In this document: positions 1-8,809 of the stretch, piece after piece | Layout of the letters: each line of letters starts with the position of its first letter | Numbering within the stretch: the stretch's first letter is position 1 | Assembly (NCBI GenBank): GCA_900316575.1 | Contig: ONDJ01000001.1 | Coordinates: 186,001-250,000, forward strand | DNA: 64,000 nucleotides | Source: an uncultured Prevotellaceae bacterium | GTDB lineage: Bacteria > Bacteroidota > Bacteroidia > Bacteroidales > Bacteroidaceae | Direction of reading: 5' to 3' | The notes under the pieces: model-generated | What the model saw: only the letters and a program-made list of their open reading frames with translations | The model's database searches: none | What the model was told of the DNA's origin: nothing | Position numbers and translations under genes: made by a program

Positions 1-158
1 ACGAAACACGTAGTCCAAAAATTGTATTGCCTCTGCGTTTTTTAACTCCTAAGCCCTTGTAGATCAGAAAAGCTCCTACATTCGCTATACAGTTCTTTAA
101 CAAGTAACGATGAGCAACGGCTTGAATTACTCTAACTATTGCTCCATTTTGTCATTAC

Positions 159-201
159 AAAAAGACAGACCGCACTTGCTTCTTTAGAACAAATGCGGTC
201 T
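159..201 (-). terminator. Terminator of the FadL-like gene
   Basis: Read on the minus strand, AGACCGCA and TGCGGTCT form an 8-bp stem that can extend with G-U pairs, followed by GTCTTTTT. It lies about 40 bases past the stop codon of the outer-membrane protein gene. The remaining bases 1-158 hold no gene that I can support. Confidence 0.75.
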
Positions 202-240
202 ACCTTGTATGTAAGGACTAAAGTGGTTTGTCCTTTTCGT

Positions 241-1878
241 TTAGAAGTGGATTTCTACTCCTACGCCGATTACGTCGTTTGTGCGGTCGAAAAGCTCGGT
301 GCCTTTAAACGCTCCACCAGCGGAAAGAGTTCCAAGTTGTGTCGTCAATGCTTGTGCGCCTGCTTCGTCAATCAGGCCCATTTGCTGCGTCATACCACCA
401 ATGCGTCCAAGCGTTGAAGAGATGCCATTGAAGTCTTGCTGCGTCTTGGTGGTGCTGTAGTAGAGTGTTTTGAAGTATGCCAAGCTGACGCTCACACGTT
501 CGCTTGCTTTGAATTTCACACCGGCTCCGAGCGAATAGCTGCTGGTAACAAAGCTGGCATCGGTGATATAAGCCTTGTCTTTGCCAAGTCCATAGTTGGT
601 GCTTTGGGCACCGATTGAAGCTGTGAGACGATCGGTAACATCGTATTCCACACCTGCGAGCAACTCCCAGGTATTGCCCTTGAGACGTTTCTGCTTGCCA
701 CCGTGCTGGTGGGCATCCTTGTCAAAGAAATAGTGGGCTGAAAGTCCTGCACGCAAGCGAGGTGTAAAGGCATACGATACACCTGCTGCCAAGAGTGCGG
801 GAATATCGGCAGCCACTTCGCGTCCGTCTTCGTATTCTGCGAGGTTGGTGAGCAAGGCTGCTTGTTGTGCCGTAGTAGCAGAACTATTCTTAAGACGCAT
901 ACGTGTCTTGAACTCGTACTTGGCTCCTATCTGCAACGGACCATTCTTATAAGCCAAACCGATGATAGGAGCAAAGCCCCAGGCTGTCTGGTCGCAGTTC
1001 ACGTCAACGCTACTAAGCATGTTGCTGAAACCACCGACGCGCTCTAACAGAGGCTGTACTGCTGCTTGAGCTTGCTCGAGGGTCATACCGTTACTTACGG
1101 CTTGATTTATCGCTTTACTGGCTGCAGCTCGTCCTACTGCATTCAACACATTGGCTGCACTTGTGGGCTGACCAGCTTGAAGCAAACCTGCTTCTGTGAG
1201 TGGCGAATTGGTCGGCGTGAAGTTGATGTCGCGGATGTAGCCATAGTAATTGGCTGTGCCATAAACCAAGCGTCCTCCAAGGCTTACGCTGAGCTTGTCG
1301 GTTATCTTATAACCAAGGCCTATCTGAGCGCCAAAATAATATTGACGCGCGCGCATGTACATATTCACGTCGTAACCATTCTCAACGATACTACCCATAC
1401 CTGCAGCGGTGGCAATACCATTTAGAGCGGTAGGCATCACGCTGATGATACTCTCAAACGAACCGAGGCCATCCTCAAACTCACATTTTCCACCACCGCC
1501 GATTACGCCGAAGTGAAATGAGCCGAAGAAACGATCTTTGACGTATGCAAGGTCTATGGCTGGGAGTATAGGAGCCGTAGCTGTTCCTTTGAACTTGTGT
1601 GTTTGCTGACCATTGCGAAAAGCAAAAGCGGGAAACGTGGTCTGAACCGTGCGTGTCTGGAATGCACTTTGATTGTAAATACCCAGATGCCAGCCTGCGT
1701 TCAAGAAGCCGATGGCAGCCGGGCTGTAATAAGCACTTTCAATAGAGAACATTGCCTCCTGGGCTGGGAAACGCAGAAAGCCAGGACCAGCATTTGTGTT
1801 GGTGAGGAAGCCACCCGCTTTAACGGAGCCCATTGATGCGGCACAAAGAATGACCGCTGCAAGAATTTTCTTGTTCAT
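241..1878 (-). CDS. OmpP1/FadL-family outer membrane transporter
   Basis: A 545-residue protein with a clear signal peptide (MNKKILAAVILCAASMGSVKA, cleaved near residue 21), then GGFLTNTNAGPGFLRFPAQ and a long series of alternating amphipathic strands ending in an aromatic residue (VEIHF). This is the layout of a FadL/TodX-type beta barrel that lets hydrophobic compounds cross the outer membrane. The conserved N-terminal region with the statement that pathological 'Asn-Pro-Ala' style motifs follow the signal peptide is only partly visible (YYSPAAIGF), so substrate is unknown. It has its own promoter and terminator and appears monocistronic. The family call is moderately sure; the outer-membrane barrel call is firmer. 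Confidence 0.75.
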   Translation of the reverse strand: MNKKILAAVILCAASMGSVKAGGFLTNTNAGPGFLRFPAQEAMFSIESAYYSPAAIGFLNAGWHLGIYNQSAFQTRTVQTTFPAFAFRNGQQTHKFKGTATAPILPAIDLAYVKDRFFGSFHFGVIGGGGKCEFEDGLGSFESIISVMPTALNGIATAAGMGSIVENGYDVNMYMRARQYYFGAQIGLGYKITDKLSVSLGGRLVYGTANYYGYIRDINFTPTNSPLTEAGLLQAGQPTSAANVLNAVGRAAASKAINQAVSNGMTLEQAQAAVQPLLERVGGFSNMLSSVDVNCDQTAWGFAPIIGLAYKNGPLQIGAKYEFKTRMRLKNSSATTAQQAALLTNLAEYEDGREVAADIPALLAAGVSYAFTPRLRAGLSAHYFFDKDAHQHGGKQKRLKGNTWELLAGVEYDVTDRLTASIGAQSTNYGLGKDKAYITDASFVTSSYSLGAGVKFKASERVSVSLAYFKTLYYSTTKTQQDFNGISSTLGRIGGMTQQMGLIDEAGAQALTTQLGTLSAGGAFKGTELFDRTNDVIGVGVEIHF

Positions 1879-1922
1879 CTTGTTCCTTTTCTTGTTTTGT
1901 TTGGATTAGTCTGAAAACGGCG

Positions 1923-1952
1923 CAAAAGTACGCCCGTTCTTGCACAAACAAA
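1923..1952 (-). promoter_or_regulatory. Bacteroidales-type promoter of the FadL-like gene
   Basis: On the minus strand TACTTTTG (1923-1930) matches the -7 consensus TAnnTTTG, and TTTG (1949-1952) lies 18 bases upstream, close to the usual 19-21. It is 45 bases from the start codon. Confidence 0.7.
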
Positions 1953-2058
1953 ACAAAGCTGTGCAAAAACTTAAATTCTTTTTAAGCTTTGGCTGCAACA
2001 ATGCAAGATTTGTAAAGCGAAAGAAACAATAAAGAACAACCGACTACCAAGAACAAAT

Positions 2059-2108
2059 AACCAATAGCTATTTCTGCGAAAGGGACTAATCGCTTGAAGC
2101 TATTGGTT
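2059..2108 (-). terminator. Probable terminator of the pseudouridine synthase gene
   Basis: An 11-bp perfect inverted repeat (AACCAATAGCT at 2059-2069 with AGCTATTGGTT at 2098-2108) sits 23 bases past the stop codon. On the minus strand it is followed by a moderately T-rich stretch (TATTTGTTC), so it is weaker than a classic terminator. Confidence 0.5.
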
Positions 2109-2130
2109 TAAAACTAATGTTAACGGCTTT

Positions 2131-3039
2131 TTAGGAAGACGGCAAACGTCTGAAGATGTCTTTGAATGCTTGGGGCGTTGGTGTATCGAAGCGCAACGGT
2201 TCGCCGGTTATAGGATGGCGGAAGTGGAGGCGAAAGGCGTGTAGGCAAAGTCGGTGGCAGGGGTTGTCGGCTGCCCCACCATATTTTACATCACCACAAA
2301 CGGGGTGACCAAGATCGTGCATGTGCACGCGAATTTGATTTTTCCGGCCTGTTTCTAAGCGGAGTTCTACGAGGGAATGTTTGTCCGTCAAGCGCAACAC
2401 TTTGAAATGCGTCAAGGCATATTTTCCATCGCCTGGAACGTGTGAAGAATAGGTAACAAAGGCTTTATTGTCTTTCAGCCAACTTTCCACCGAGCCACTC
2501 TTCTGCTCCATACGCCCACTCACTACAGCGATATAGCGGCGGTCGCTCACGATTTCGTGCCAATGCTCTTCGAGGATTTGTTGAGCCTCAATGGTTTTCG
2601 CATATACCATTAGCCCACTGGTGTCGCGGTCAAGGCGATGCACGACATGGGCGGTGCATTTGCTGTGCGACTTTTGCAAATAATCGTCAAGCACTGTTTT
2701 TACACAAAACACTTGGTGCTCGTTGCCCATTGAGAGTATGCCAGGCTGCTTGTCGATGACGAGCAAATGGCGATCTTCATAAACAAGGCGAACAAATTGA
2801 CTTTGCAAGACGGCACGCGGCTTACGCTTGCTGATATCTACACGCATACCTACACGCAAAGGTTGGTCGTGCTGTGTAGTAAACTGGCCATTGACGCGAA
2901 CTCCGCCTCCCGAAAGGATTGCCTTGGCTTTGGTGCGACTTATGCCATGAAGACTTTTCATTACATAAGCCAACAGAGGCATCCCATCATCGGCTTGAGA
3001 TACGCTAAACTGTGTACTTTTATTATTGGACTGACGCAT
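2131..3039 (-). CDS. RluA-family RNA pseudouridine synthase
   Basis: A 302-residue enzyme that converts uridine to pseudouridine in rRNA or tRNA. An S4-like RNA-binding domain occupies roughly residues 20-75, and the catalytic domain carries HRLDRDTSG at residues 134-142, where D137 is the expected catalytic aspartate. The length and the S4 domain resemble RluD or RluC rather than the short RluA form, but target position cannot be read from sequence. It begins 51 bases after the TonB receptor stop on the same strand and may be co-transcribed. Confidence 0.9.
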   Translation of the reverse strand: MRQSNNKSTQFSVSQADDGMPLLAYVMKSLHGISRTKAKAILSGGGVRVNGQFTTQHDQPLRVGMRVDISKRKPRAVLQSQFVRLVYEDRHLLVIDKQPGILSMGNEHQVFCVKTVLDDYLQKSHSKCTAHVVHRLDRDTSGLMVYAKTIEAQQILEEHWHEIVSDRRYIAVVSGRMEQKSGSVESWLKDNKAFVTYSSHVPGDGKYALTHFKVLRLTDKHSLVELRLETGRKNQIRVHMHDLGHPVCGDVKYGGAADNPCHRLCLHAFRLHFRHPITGEPLRFDTPTPQAFKDIFRRLPSS

Positions 3040-3090
3040 GTGAGAAAAAAGGAAAAGACAATTTCAAGAGTGTTGTGTGGAACGTTTTAT

Positions 3091-5484
3091 TCAAAATTCT
3101 ATGCTTATCCGGCCTGAGATGAGACGCCCTGTAAGGTAATTGGGCACAGCGTAGCGCGTGTTCGTTATGTCGGTCACCCAATAATAGGAACTGACGTTGC
3201 TAATACCCAGTAGGTTGAAGGCATCAATACCGAGCCAAATGTTTTTAACGTAGCGACGCAAGCCTGTACGCAGTGTTCCTTCATCACCACCGAGCAGGCG
3301 GTAGCTCATACCCACGTCAACACGCTTGTAGGCTGGAGCACGAAACCTTTGCTGTGCGCGCTGACTGTGGGGCGGACCGAATGGCAGACCATCGGCGAGC
3401 GATGCCTTGAGTGTGAGCTTCCAGCGCGTAGTACCAGGGAAATAGTCGGTAAAGAACAGCGAAAGCGCATACCTGCCATCCGTGGGACGCGGCATCCATT
3501 GGCCATCAACCTGTTCGCGTGTTTGCATAATGGAGAGCGTCACCCAACTATCAGTACCTGGAACAAACTCGCCGAAGAGTTTGAAGTCAACACCAACAGC
3601 GTAACCCTTTGCCATGTTGCGTCCAGAATATACGGTGCGCACACCGCTGACGCTGTATGGTATGAGACGCGAAAGGTGCTTATAATAAGCCTCGGCGGTA
3701 AAACGGAAAGGACGATTTAGCGCACGGAAGGAGTAGTCGCCACCCACGATGAATTGCAACGAGCGCTGAGACTTGATATCCTTGTTGAGCACCACGGTGG
3801 CAATACCATTTACCATTGTGGTGTCGCGAAGTTCTTTATAGAACGGAGCCTGATAGTACATGCCCATAGCGGCACGCAAAGTCCAGCGGTCGTTGGCTGC
3901 GGGGATGAAACCCACAGATAAGCGAGACGATATGAGTGTTTCGCCATTCCAACTCCAATGACTCAGACGCACGCCGTAAGTGAAGTTTATCAAGCCTGCA
4001 GAGGGACGCATACGCCAGGTGTCTTGTGCGTAAACGTACCAACGTGTGCTACTTATATCTTCCTCTGCGCCCAAGCTATAAATAAGTGACAGACGCTCGG
4101 GATTGTAAGGAAGACTATATCCCATTGAGTCGCGCATTTCCCACTCACGTGCATGCTCTTTTATCCGCTCGCTTTGCCAACCCGCGCCAGCCATCAAGGT
4201 GTGCCCTGTGACGCGAGTTCTAAAGGTAAGTCCCCCTTGTATAACCCTTGCTTGCAACCGATTGCGGGCGTGCTCCATATAGGTACCCACGCCCAACTCT
4301 TCTTGCGCAGTGGCTTCCTGCAGCCAGTATTCTCCGCTGATATCGTAGGTTTCACGCTCACTGGTAGAGAAAGCACTGGCCGTGAGTGCAAGATAGGTCT
4401 CGGCATTGAAATGACGCGTCAAGGTCAAGGCTCCGAGATAAGTGCGATAAGAATCTTTCTCCTGCCCATCGAAGTAAACACGAAAGGTACGAGGATTATC
4501 CATCGTTCCAAAATGTGTTTCACGATCCTTGGGACGGAACTTATAGTGGTTGTCATTAACGTTCCCAAGCAGGTCAAGGCTCCAGCGCTCATTGGGTCTC
4601 CACGAGAAATAGGCCTGCCAATCAAGGAAGCGGGGCGCATACTCGGCTTTTGTGTCTGTACTGCCCAAGAGATATTCTGTGGTTTTATAGCGCAAGCCTG
4701 TCATAAAACTAATATGCTTAGACCCGATGCCCATGTAAGCCGATGCGCCCAGCAAACTTGCATCAAGCTTTGCCTCGAAAGCGTCGGGCTGTTTATACGT
4801 GATGTCCAACACGCTCGACATTTTGTCGCCATAGCGAGCACCGAAGCCACCATTGCTGAAACGAATAGAGCCCACCATGTCGCTATTGATCACACTTAGG
4901 CCTTCTTGTTCGCCGCTACGCACCAACATAGGGCGATAAATCTCTACTCCGTTGAGATAAACACAATTTTCATCAAACGAACCACCGCGAACATTGTATA
5001 GAGAAGAGAGTTCGTTGCGACTGGTCACGCCTGCTTGCGTTGCGACGAGTTCCTCTACGCCATTACCTGTTGTACTGGGCATCAGGCGGGTGTCTTCAGC
5101 ATGTAGGCGTTGCATTTGATCTGTTTGAAGATGTTGCGCTTGAACAACCGCCTGCTCCATCGTATGGCTCAGTGAAAGTAGCACCACGTCGAGTCGCAGG
5201 CTATCTCCAAGAGGTGTGAACTTACGTTTGCGCTGTTCATAGCCTATAAGACTATAAACAAGCGTACAAGTGTCGCCCTGGGTAACATAAATCTCATAGC
5301 GTCCCTGAAGATTGGTAAAAACCATCTGTGCCGTACCATTGCGGCGCACGATTGCCAATTCCAAAACTTCACCAGCGTCGTCTTTGACGGTTCCAAACAC
5401 ACGCACACGCCCCGTCTGCGCTACCGACGATAGCGAGCAAGCAAGTACTATTATCAATGCCAAACGGCGGAACAAACATACCAT
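3091..5484 (-). CDS. TonB-dependent outer membrane receptor
   Basis: With the ATG at 5484 the product has 797 residues and starts with a good signal peptide (MVCLFRRLALIIVLACSLSSVAQ); an upstream in-frame extension would bury it. A carboxypeptidase-regulatory-like beta-sandwich follows (VRVFGTVKDDAGEVLE...YEIYVTQGDTCTL), then a plug domain (GVEELVATQAGV, YNVRGGSFDENCVYLNG, GGFGARYGDKMSSVLDI) and a barrel to the C terminus (GRISIEF). The role is TonB-driven uptake of a substrate that cannot be named. No SusD-like lipoprotein gene adjoins it, so it is not a Sus-type polysaccharide pair. Confidence 0.92.
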   Translation of the reverse strand: MVCLFRRLALIIVLACSLSSVAQTGRVRVFGTVKDDAGEVLELAIVRRNGTAQMVFTNLQGRYEIYVTQGDTCTLVYSLIGYEQRKRKFTPLGDSLRLDVVLLSLSHTMEQAVVQAQHLQTDQMQRLHAEDTRLMPSTTGNGVEELVATQAGVTSRNELSSLYNVRGGSFDENCVYLNGVEIYRPMLVRSGEQEGLSVINSDMVGSIRFSNGGFGARYGDKMSSVLDITYKQPDAFEAKLDASLLGASAYMGIGSKHISFMTGLRYKTTEYLLGSTDTKAEYAPRFLDWQAYFSWRPNERWSLDLLGNVNDNHYKFRPKDRETHFGTMDNPRTFRVYFDGQEKDSYRTYLGALTLTRHFNAETYLALTASAFSTSERETYDISGEYWLQEATAQEELGVGTYMEHARNRLQARVIQGGLTFRTRVTGHTLMAGAGWQSERIKEHAREWEMRDSMGYSLPYNPERLSLIYSLGAEEDISSTRWYVYAQDTWRMRPSAGLINFTYGVRLSHWSWNGETLISSRLSVGFIPAANDRWTLRAAMGMYYQAPFYKELRDTTMVNGIATVVLNKDIKSQRSLQFIVGGDYSFRALNRPFRFTAEAYYKHLSRLIPYSVSGVRTVYSGRNMAKGYAVGVDFKLFGEFVPGTDSWVTLSIMQTREQVDGQWMPRPTDGRYALSLFFTDYFPGTTRWKLTLKASLADGLPFGPPHSQRAQQRFRAPAYKRVDVGMSYRLLGGDEGTLRTGLRRYVKNIWLGIDAFNLLGISNVSSYYWVTDITNTRYAVPNYLTGRLISGRISIEF

Positions 5485-5639
5485 ATTATATATAAACGCA
5501 AAGCACTGTCTGTTATTGTCGAAAGCTGGCACAAATGTTTGCAAGCCGTAGTTTTCAATCTTAACAAGAAACTATGTAAAAAAGCACTTTTCTCGCGAAT
5601 TTTTCTTGCACTATGTTCGCGAAAGCAGCTACACGCTCC

Positions 5640-5647
5640 TACTTTTG
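5640..5647 (+). promoter_or_regulatory. -7 element before the small winged-helix gene
   Basis: TACTTTTG matches TAnnTTTG and lies 51 bases before the ATG at 5699. No good TTTG is seen at the usual upstream distance. Confidence 0.55.
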
Positions 5648-5698
5648 CATTGCCTTAAGACTAGTAACAAATACTTTTTATCAAAACACTTTAACACA

Positions 5699-5902
5699 AT
5701 GTTTCAAGAGAAAGTAGGCGAACTCGCCGGCAACATCTGGGAAGCCCTCAACGCTCAGGGCACACTCACAGTGAAAGACCTCAAGAAGGCTGCTAAGGCC
5801 AAGACAGAAAAGGACGTACTCCTTGCTCTGGGTTGGTTGCTCCGTGAGGACAAGGTGGAACTTGCTGAAGCTGGCAAGGACATCAACGTAACATTGAAGT
5901 AA
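5699..5902 (+). CDS. Small winged helix-turn-helix protein (DUF2582 type)
   Basis: A 67-residue protein (MFQEKVGELAGNIWEALN...). The helical start, the VKDLKKAAKAKTEKDVLLALGWL segment split as helix-turn-helix, and the closing strand pair match the small stand-alone winged-helix family DUF2582 found in Bacteroidetes. The ATG at 5699 is chosen because the -7 element at 5640-5647 would lie inside any longer version. Its target is unknown; it is followed by a terminator and stands alone. Confidence 0.8.
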   Translation: MFQEKVGELAGNIWEALNAQGTLTVKDLKKAAKAKTEKDVLLALGWLLREDKVELAEAGKDINVTLK

Positions 5903-5921
5903 TTTCCACACACTGACATGC

Positions 5922-5946
5922 TGCGGGTCTAAAACCCGCAATTTTG
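5922..5946 (+). terminator. Terminator after the winged-helix gene
   Basis: TGCGGGT (5922-5928) pairs with ACCCGCA (5934-5940) around a five-base loop, followed by ATTTTG. It starts 20 bases after the stop codon. Confidence 0.7.
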
Positions 5947-5986
5947 ACATCATTTGCGGACAACTCTTGTTCGTAATACCATAGTG

Positions 5987-6027
5987 GCGGAAGCCTTCTT
6001 ACATTTGATAGAAGGCTTCCGCTTTTT
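5987..6027 (+). terminator. Second strong terminator
   Basis: GCGGAAGCCTTCT (5987-5999) and AGAAGGCTTCCGC (6010-6022) form a 13-bp perfect stem followed by five T. It stands about 50 bases beyond the first hairpin, so the small gene has tandem terminators, or a short RNA ends here. Confidence 0.85.
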
Positions 6028-6116
6028 CTGAATGAAACAGCGAGCTCTTTGTGGCCAAAGAAAGGCTTTCAAAGAAGTTTTACGCAATAATGTACAATCA
6101 AACTTTGCCTTTTCAC

Positions 6117-6124
6117 TACCTTTG
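6117..6124 (+). promoter_or_regulatory. -7 element before the T9SS plug-like gene
   Basis: TACCTTTG matches TAnnTTTG and lies 43 bases before the ATG at 6167. No convincing upstream TTTG is present at 19-21 bases. Confidence 0.55.
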
Positions 6125-6166
6125 CGCCGCAAACTTCATCCTATATGTTGTTTCCTTTCATCAATC

Positions 6167-7441
6167 ATGAAGAAAATACCACAACTTCTGCACTGCGCGA
6201 CAACCCTTTTCCTCGTCATGTTTATGACATTTGTCGCACAGGCGCAGCATATTGTTGTGAACAATCCCGACATCGGACACGTAGAAGTGGCTGTAAATGG
6301 CGACGTGTCGCGTTTACCTATTCTGGTGTTGGGCAGCGGCGACCGTCTAACAATAAGCTTTGACGACCTCACGCCCGAATATCAGCGCTACACCTGGAAT
6401 GTGGAACACTGCGACCTTTCATGGCAACCCACTGAAGGACTTTTTGAAAGCGAAGCCTTGGCCAATGCTCCACAAAACGAGCCTATTGAAAGCTACGAAC
6501 AAAGTTCGCTTACAGCCACGCTCTTCACACACTATGCCTTCCACCTTGGAGGAACAGGTAGCAACGCTGTTTGTCCTTTGGTTTCGGGAAACTACCGCGT
6601 CATTGTCTTCAGCGAGGAAGACAAAGAAAACCCCGCGTTTACCATAGGCTTCATGGTTGTAGAAAACAGTGCACAGCTTGCGGTTCAAGCCACAGCCGAC
6701 ACTGACATTGACTACCGCCGAAGCCACCAACAGCTCAACGTCACAGCCGACGTAAGTTCCCTGCGGCTCATCAACCCCAGCGTAGAGACTCACCTGCTAT
6801 GTGTGCAAAATCGCAGTCAGTTCTACACCGTCAAAGCGCCAGCTCCCACCTATCAACTTGGCAATCAACTCAAGTGGGAACACTGCCGCTCACTCATCTT
6901 CCCCGCTGGCAACGAGTATCGCAAATTTGAAATGCCATCAACCCGTATTCCAGGTATGCACGTTGATCGTATTCGCTTTAATGACGAAGTTTATACAGCA
7001 GACCTCATTGCCGAACTACCGCGCCGCGACTATTATTATGACGAAGACCAAAACGGCCGCAGCATCATTTATACCGAAACGAGCGACAATGCTGATACCG
7101 AGACCGACTATGTGCTCACACACTTCACGCTTGAAGCTCACAACATGGAGACGCATCCTACCATCTTTGTTGACGGACGATGGGCAAACGGAAATGCTCC
7201 CTATATGATGCAGTACAACCCCGCAACCGATTGCTACGAAGCCGACATCCTACTAAAACAAGGTTACTACAGCTATCGCTACCTTGCAATAGAGGAAGCC
7301 GAAGGTCGAGCTGTGGTTTACAACGTGGATGGCGACTATTACCAAACTGAAAACGAATACACCCTATACCTATATTACCGTCCGCAAGGAGCACGCTACT
7401 GGCACCTTGCAGCGTTCTACGATTTCAACTACAAACCATGA
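6167..7441 (+). CDS. Type IX secretion system plug-like protein (DUF5103)
   Basis: A 424-residue protein starting MKKIPQLLHC with a signal peptide ending near FVAQAQ. The body is beta-rich and contains the marks of DUF5103, the family that includes the Flavobacterium Plug protein that closes the unoccupied SprA channel: YTWNVEHCDLSWQP and the C-terminal YYRPQGARYWHLAAFYDFNY. The longer frame from 6032 would place the -7 element inside the gene, so ATG 6167 is preferred. It overlaps the next gene by ATGA (7438-7441), implying coupled translation. A role in T9SS is inferred from family membership; it fits the T9SS-like tail of the secreted protein at 24.9-27.6 kb. Confidence 0.8.
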   Translation: MKKIPQLLHCATTLFLVMFMTFVAQAQHIVVNNPDIGHVEVAVNGDVSRLPILVLGSGDRLTISFDDLTPEYQRYTWNVEHCDLSWQPTEGLFESEALANAPQNEPIESYEQSSLTATLFTHYAFHLGGTGSNAVCPLVSGNYRVIVFSEEDKENPAFTIGFMVVENSAQLAVQATADTDIDYRRSHQQLNVTADVSSLRLINPSVETHLLCVQNRSQFYTVKAPAPTYQLGNQLKWEHCRSLIFPAGNEYRKFEMPSTRIPGMHVDRIRFNDEVYTADLIAELPRRDYYYDEDQNGRSIIYTETSDNADTETDYVLTHFTLEAHNMETHPTIFVDGRWANGNAPYMMQYNPATDCYEADILLKQGYYSYRYLAIEEAEGRAVVYNVDGDYYQTENEYTLYLYYRPQGARYWHLAAFYDFNYKP

Positions 7442-8421
7442 ACAACTCAACAGCGATAACTCCACGTGTGGTTTTTCTTGATAGCAATGCCCTGGCAGGC
7501 CCAGGCGATCTTGACTGGGCACCGCTTCGCGAGGGAACTGAGTTTTCAGAATACGATCGTACTCCTCAAGAACTCATCGCCCAGCGCGCCACAGGTGCCG
7601 ACATCGTCATTACCAACAAGTGCCATCTCACTGCCGATGTGCTACAAGCCATGCCATCTGTGCGCCTCATCCTCGAAGCCGCCACTGGCTACGACAACAT
7701 TGACGCAAAGGCTGCCCGCAAATTAGGCATTGACGTGTGTAACGTGGCTGGATATGCCCGAATGCCCGTGGCACAAACCATCGTAGCTTATCTGCTCGAC
7801 CATTGCAACCGCGTCGCAACCTATGCTGCCGACTCCCGCAACGGCAAATGGGCTTCCTGCAAAGACTTCTGCCTACTCTCACACCCCACCCTTGAGCTCG
7901 AGGGGAAGCGCATCACAATCGTGGGATATGGAAGTATCGGTAGCACACTCGCAGCAATGCTCCAACCTTTTGGTACTGAAGTCTGCGCCGTCACCAGCAA
8001 GTCGCAAGACAGTCTGCCGCATGGCGTGAAAAAACTTAGCCTTGAAGAAGCTTTTGCCACAAGCTTTGCCGTGAGCCTCAACTGCCCGCTCACACCCGAC
8101 ACTCGTGAGTTTGTGAACAAAGGACTTCTCTCACATGCCAATCCAGCCCTTGTACTCATCAACACGGCACGCGGCGGTGTGGTCAACGAACACGACGTGG
8201 CAGAAGCCCTTGAACAGAACCGCCTTGGCGCATACTATGCCGATGTTCTCAGTAAAGAGCCTCCCACCAACGACAACCCATTGCTATCAGCCCCACGCAG
8301 TTTCATCACGCCCCATGTAGCTTGGGCCACACGAGAAGCCCGTACCCGCATTATAGAAGCACTTGCGGCCAACATCCGCACCTTTGCCAACGGGCAGCCT
8401 ATACTGTCGGTTGTAAACTAA
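7438..8421 (+). CDS. D-2-hydroxyacid dehydrogenase (NAD-dependent, glycerate dehydrogenase-like)
   Basis: A 327-residue oxidoreductase of the D-isomer 2-hydroxyacid family. The Rossmann motif GYGSIG is at 163-168, and the catalytic triad can be placed at R245 (NTARGGVV), E274 (LSKEPP) and H293 (TPHVAW). Closest by look to hydroxypyruvate/glycerate dehydrogenases (HprA-like), but the 2-keto acid substrate is not fixed by sequence. It is translationally coupled to the upstream plug-like gene, and a cyclophilin-like gene follows within 16 bases. Confidence 0.88.
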   Translation: MNNSTAITPRVVFLDSNALAGPGDLDWAPLREGTEFSEYDRTPQELIAQRATGADIVITNKCHLTADVLQAMPSVRLILEAATGYDNIDAKAARKLGIDVCNVAGYARMPVAQTIVAYLLDHCNRVATYAADSRNGKWASCKDFCLLSHPTLELEGKRITIVGYGSIGSTLAAMLQPFGTEVCAVTSKSQDSLPHGVKKLSLEEAFATSFAVSLNCPLTPDTREFVNKGLLSHANPALVLINTARGGVVNEHDVAEALEQNRLGAYYADVLSKEPPTNDNPLLSAPRSFITPHVAWATREARTRIIEALAANIRTFANGQPILSVVN

Positions 8422-8436
8422 TTGTCTTTTTTCGTG

Positions 8437-8790
8437 ATGAGCATAGAACTACTTATCGGCGATGCCCACTTCAGTGCCATGCTTTATGAAAACGAAACAG
8501 CACGTGCATTTGCCGAACGATTGCCGATGACTCTCCGCATGAGCGACCTCAATGGCAATGAGAAATACCATTACATGAGCACTCCTATCCCCACTTGTGA
8601 AACGTATTATCCCACCATCCCCGCTGGCGAGCTGATGCTCTTTGGCGACAAGTGCGTGGTACTATTCTACGACAGAGCGGGCGGGTTTGATTATACACCT
8701 ATAGGCAAGCTCCTAAACATCTCTGGACTTCAGGAAGCCTTGGGAACTGGTGACATAAGCATCACATTTACAACAGCAAACAATTCATAG
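8437..8790 (+). CDS. Cyclophilin-like fold protein
   Basis: A 117-residue protein from ATG 8437 (MSIELLIGDAHFSAML); TTG 8422 is possible but less likely. The pattern of ENETARAFAERLPMTLRM, an NGNEKYHY segment, the IPAGELMLFGDKCVVLFY core and PIGKLLNISGLQEALG matches the bacterial cyclophilin-like family (COG2164/PF18050). Members have the cyclophilin barrel but usually lack the isomerase active site, and no function is established. It lies in a compact run of same-strand genes. Confidence 0.78.
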   Translation: MSIELLIGDAHFSAMLYENETARAFAERLPMTLRMSDLNGNEKYHYMSTPIPTCETYYPTIPAGELMLFGDKCVVLFYDRAGGFDYTPIGKLLNISGLQEALGTGDISITFTTANNS

Positions 8791-8809
8791 GAACTTCTAT
8801 CCACACTTA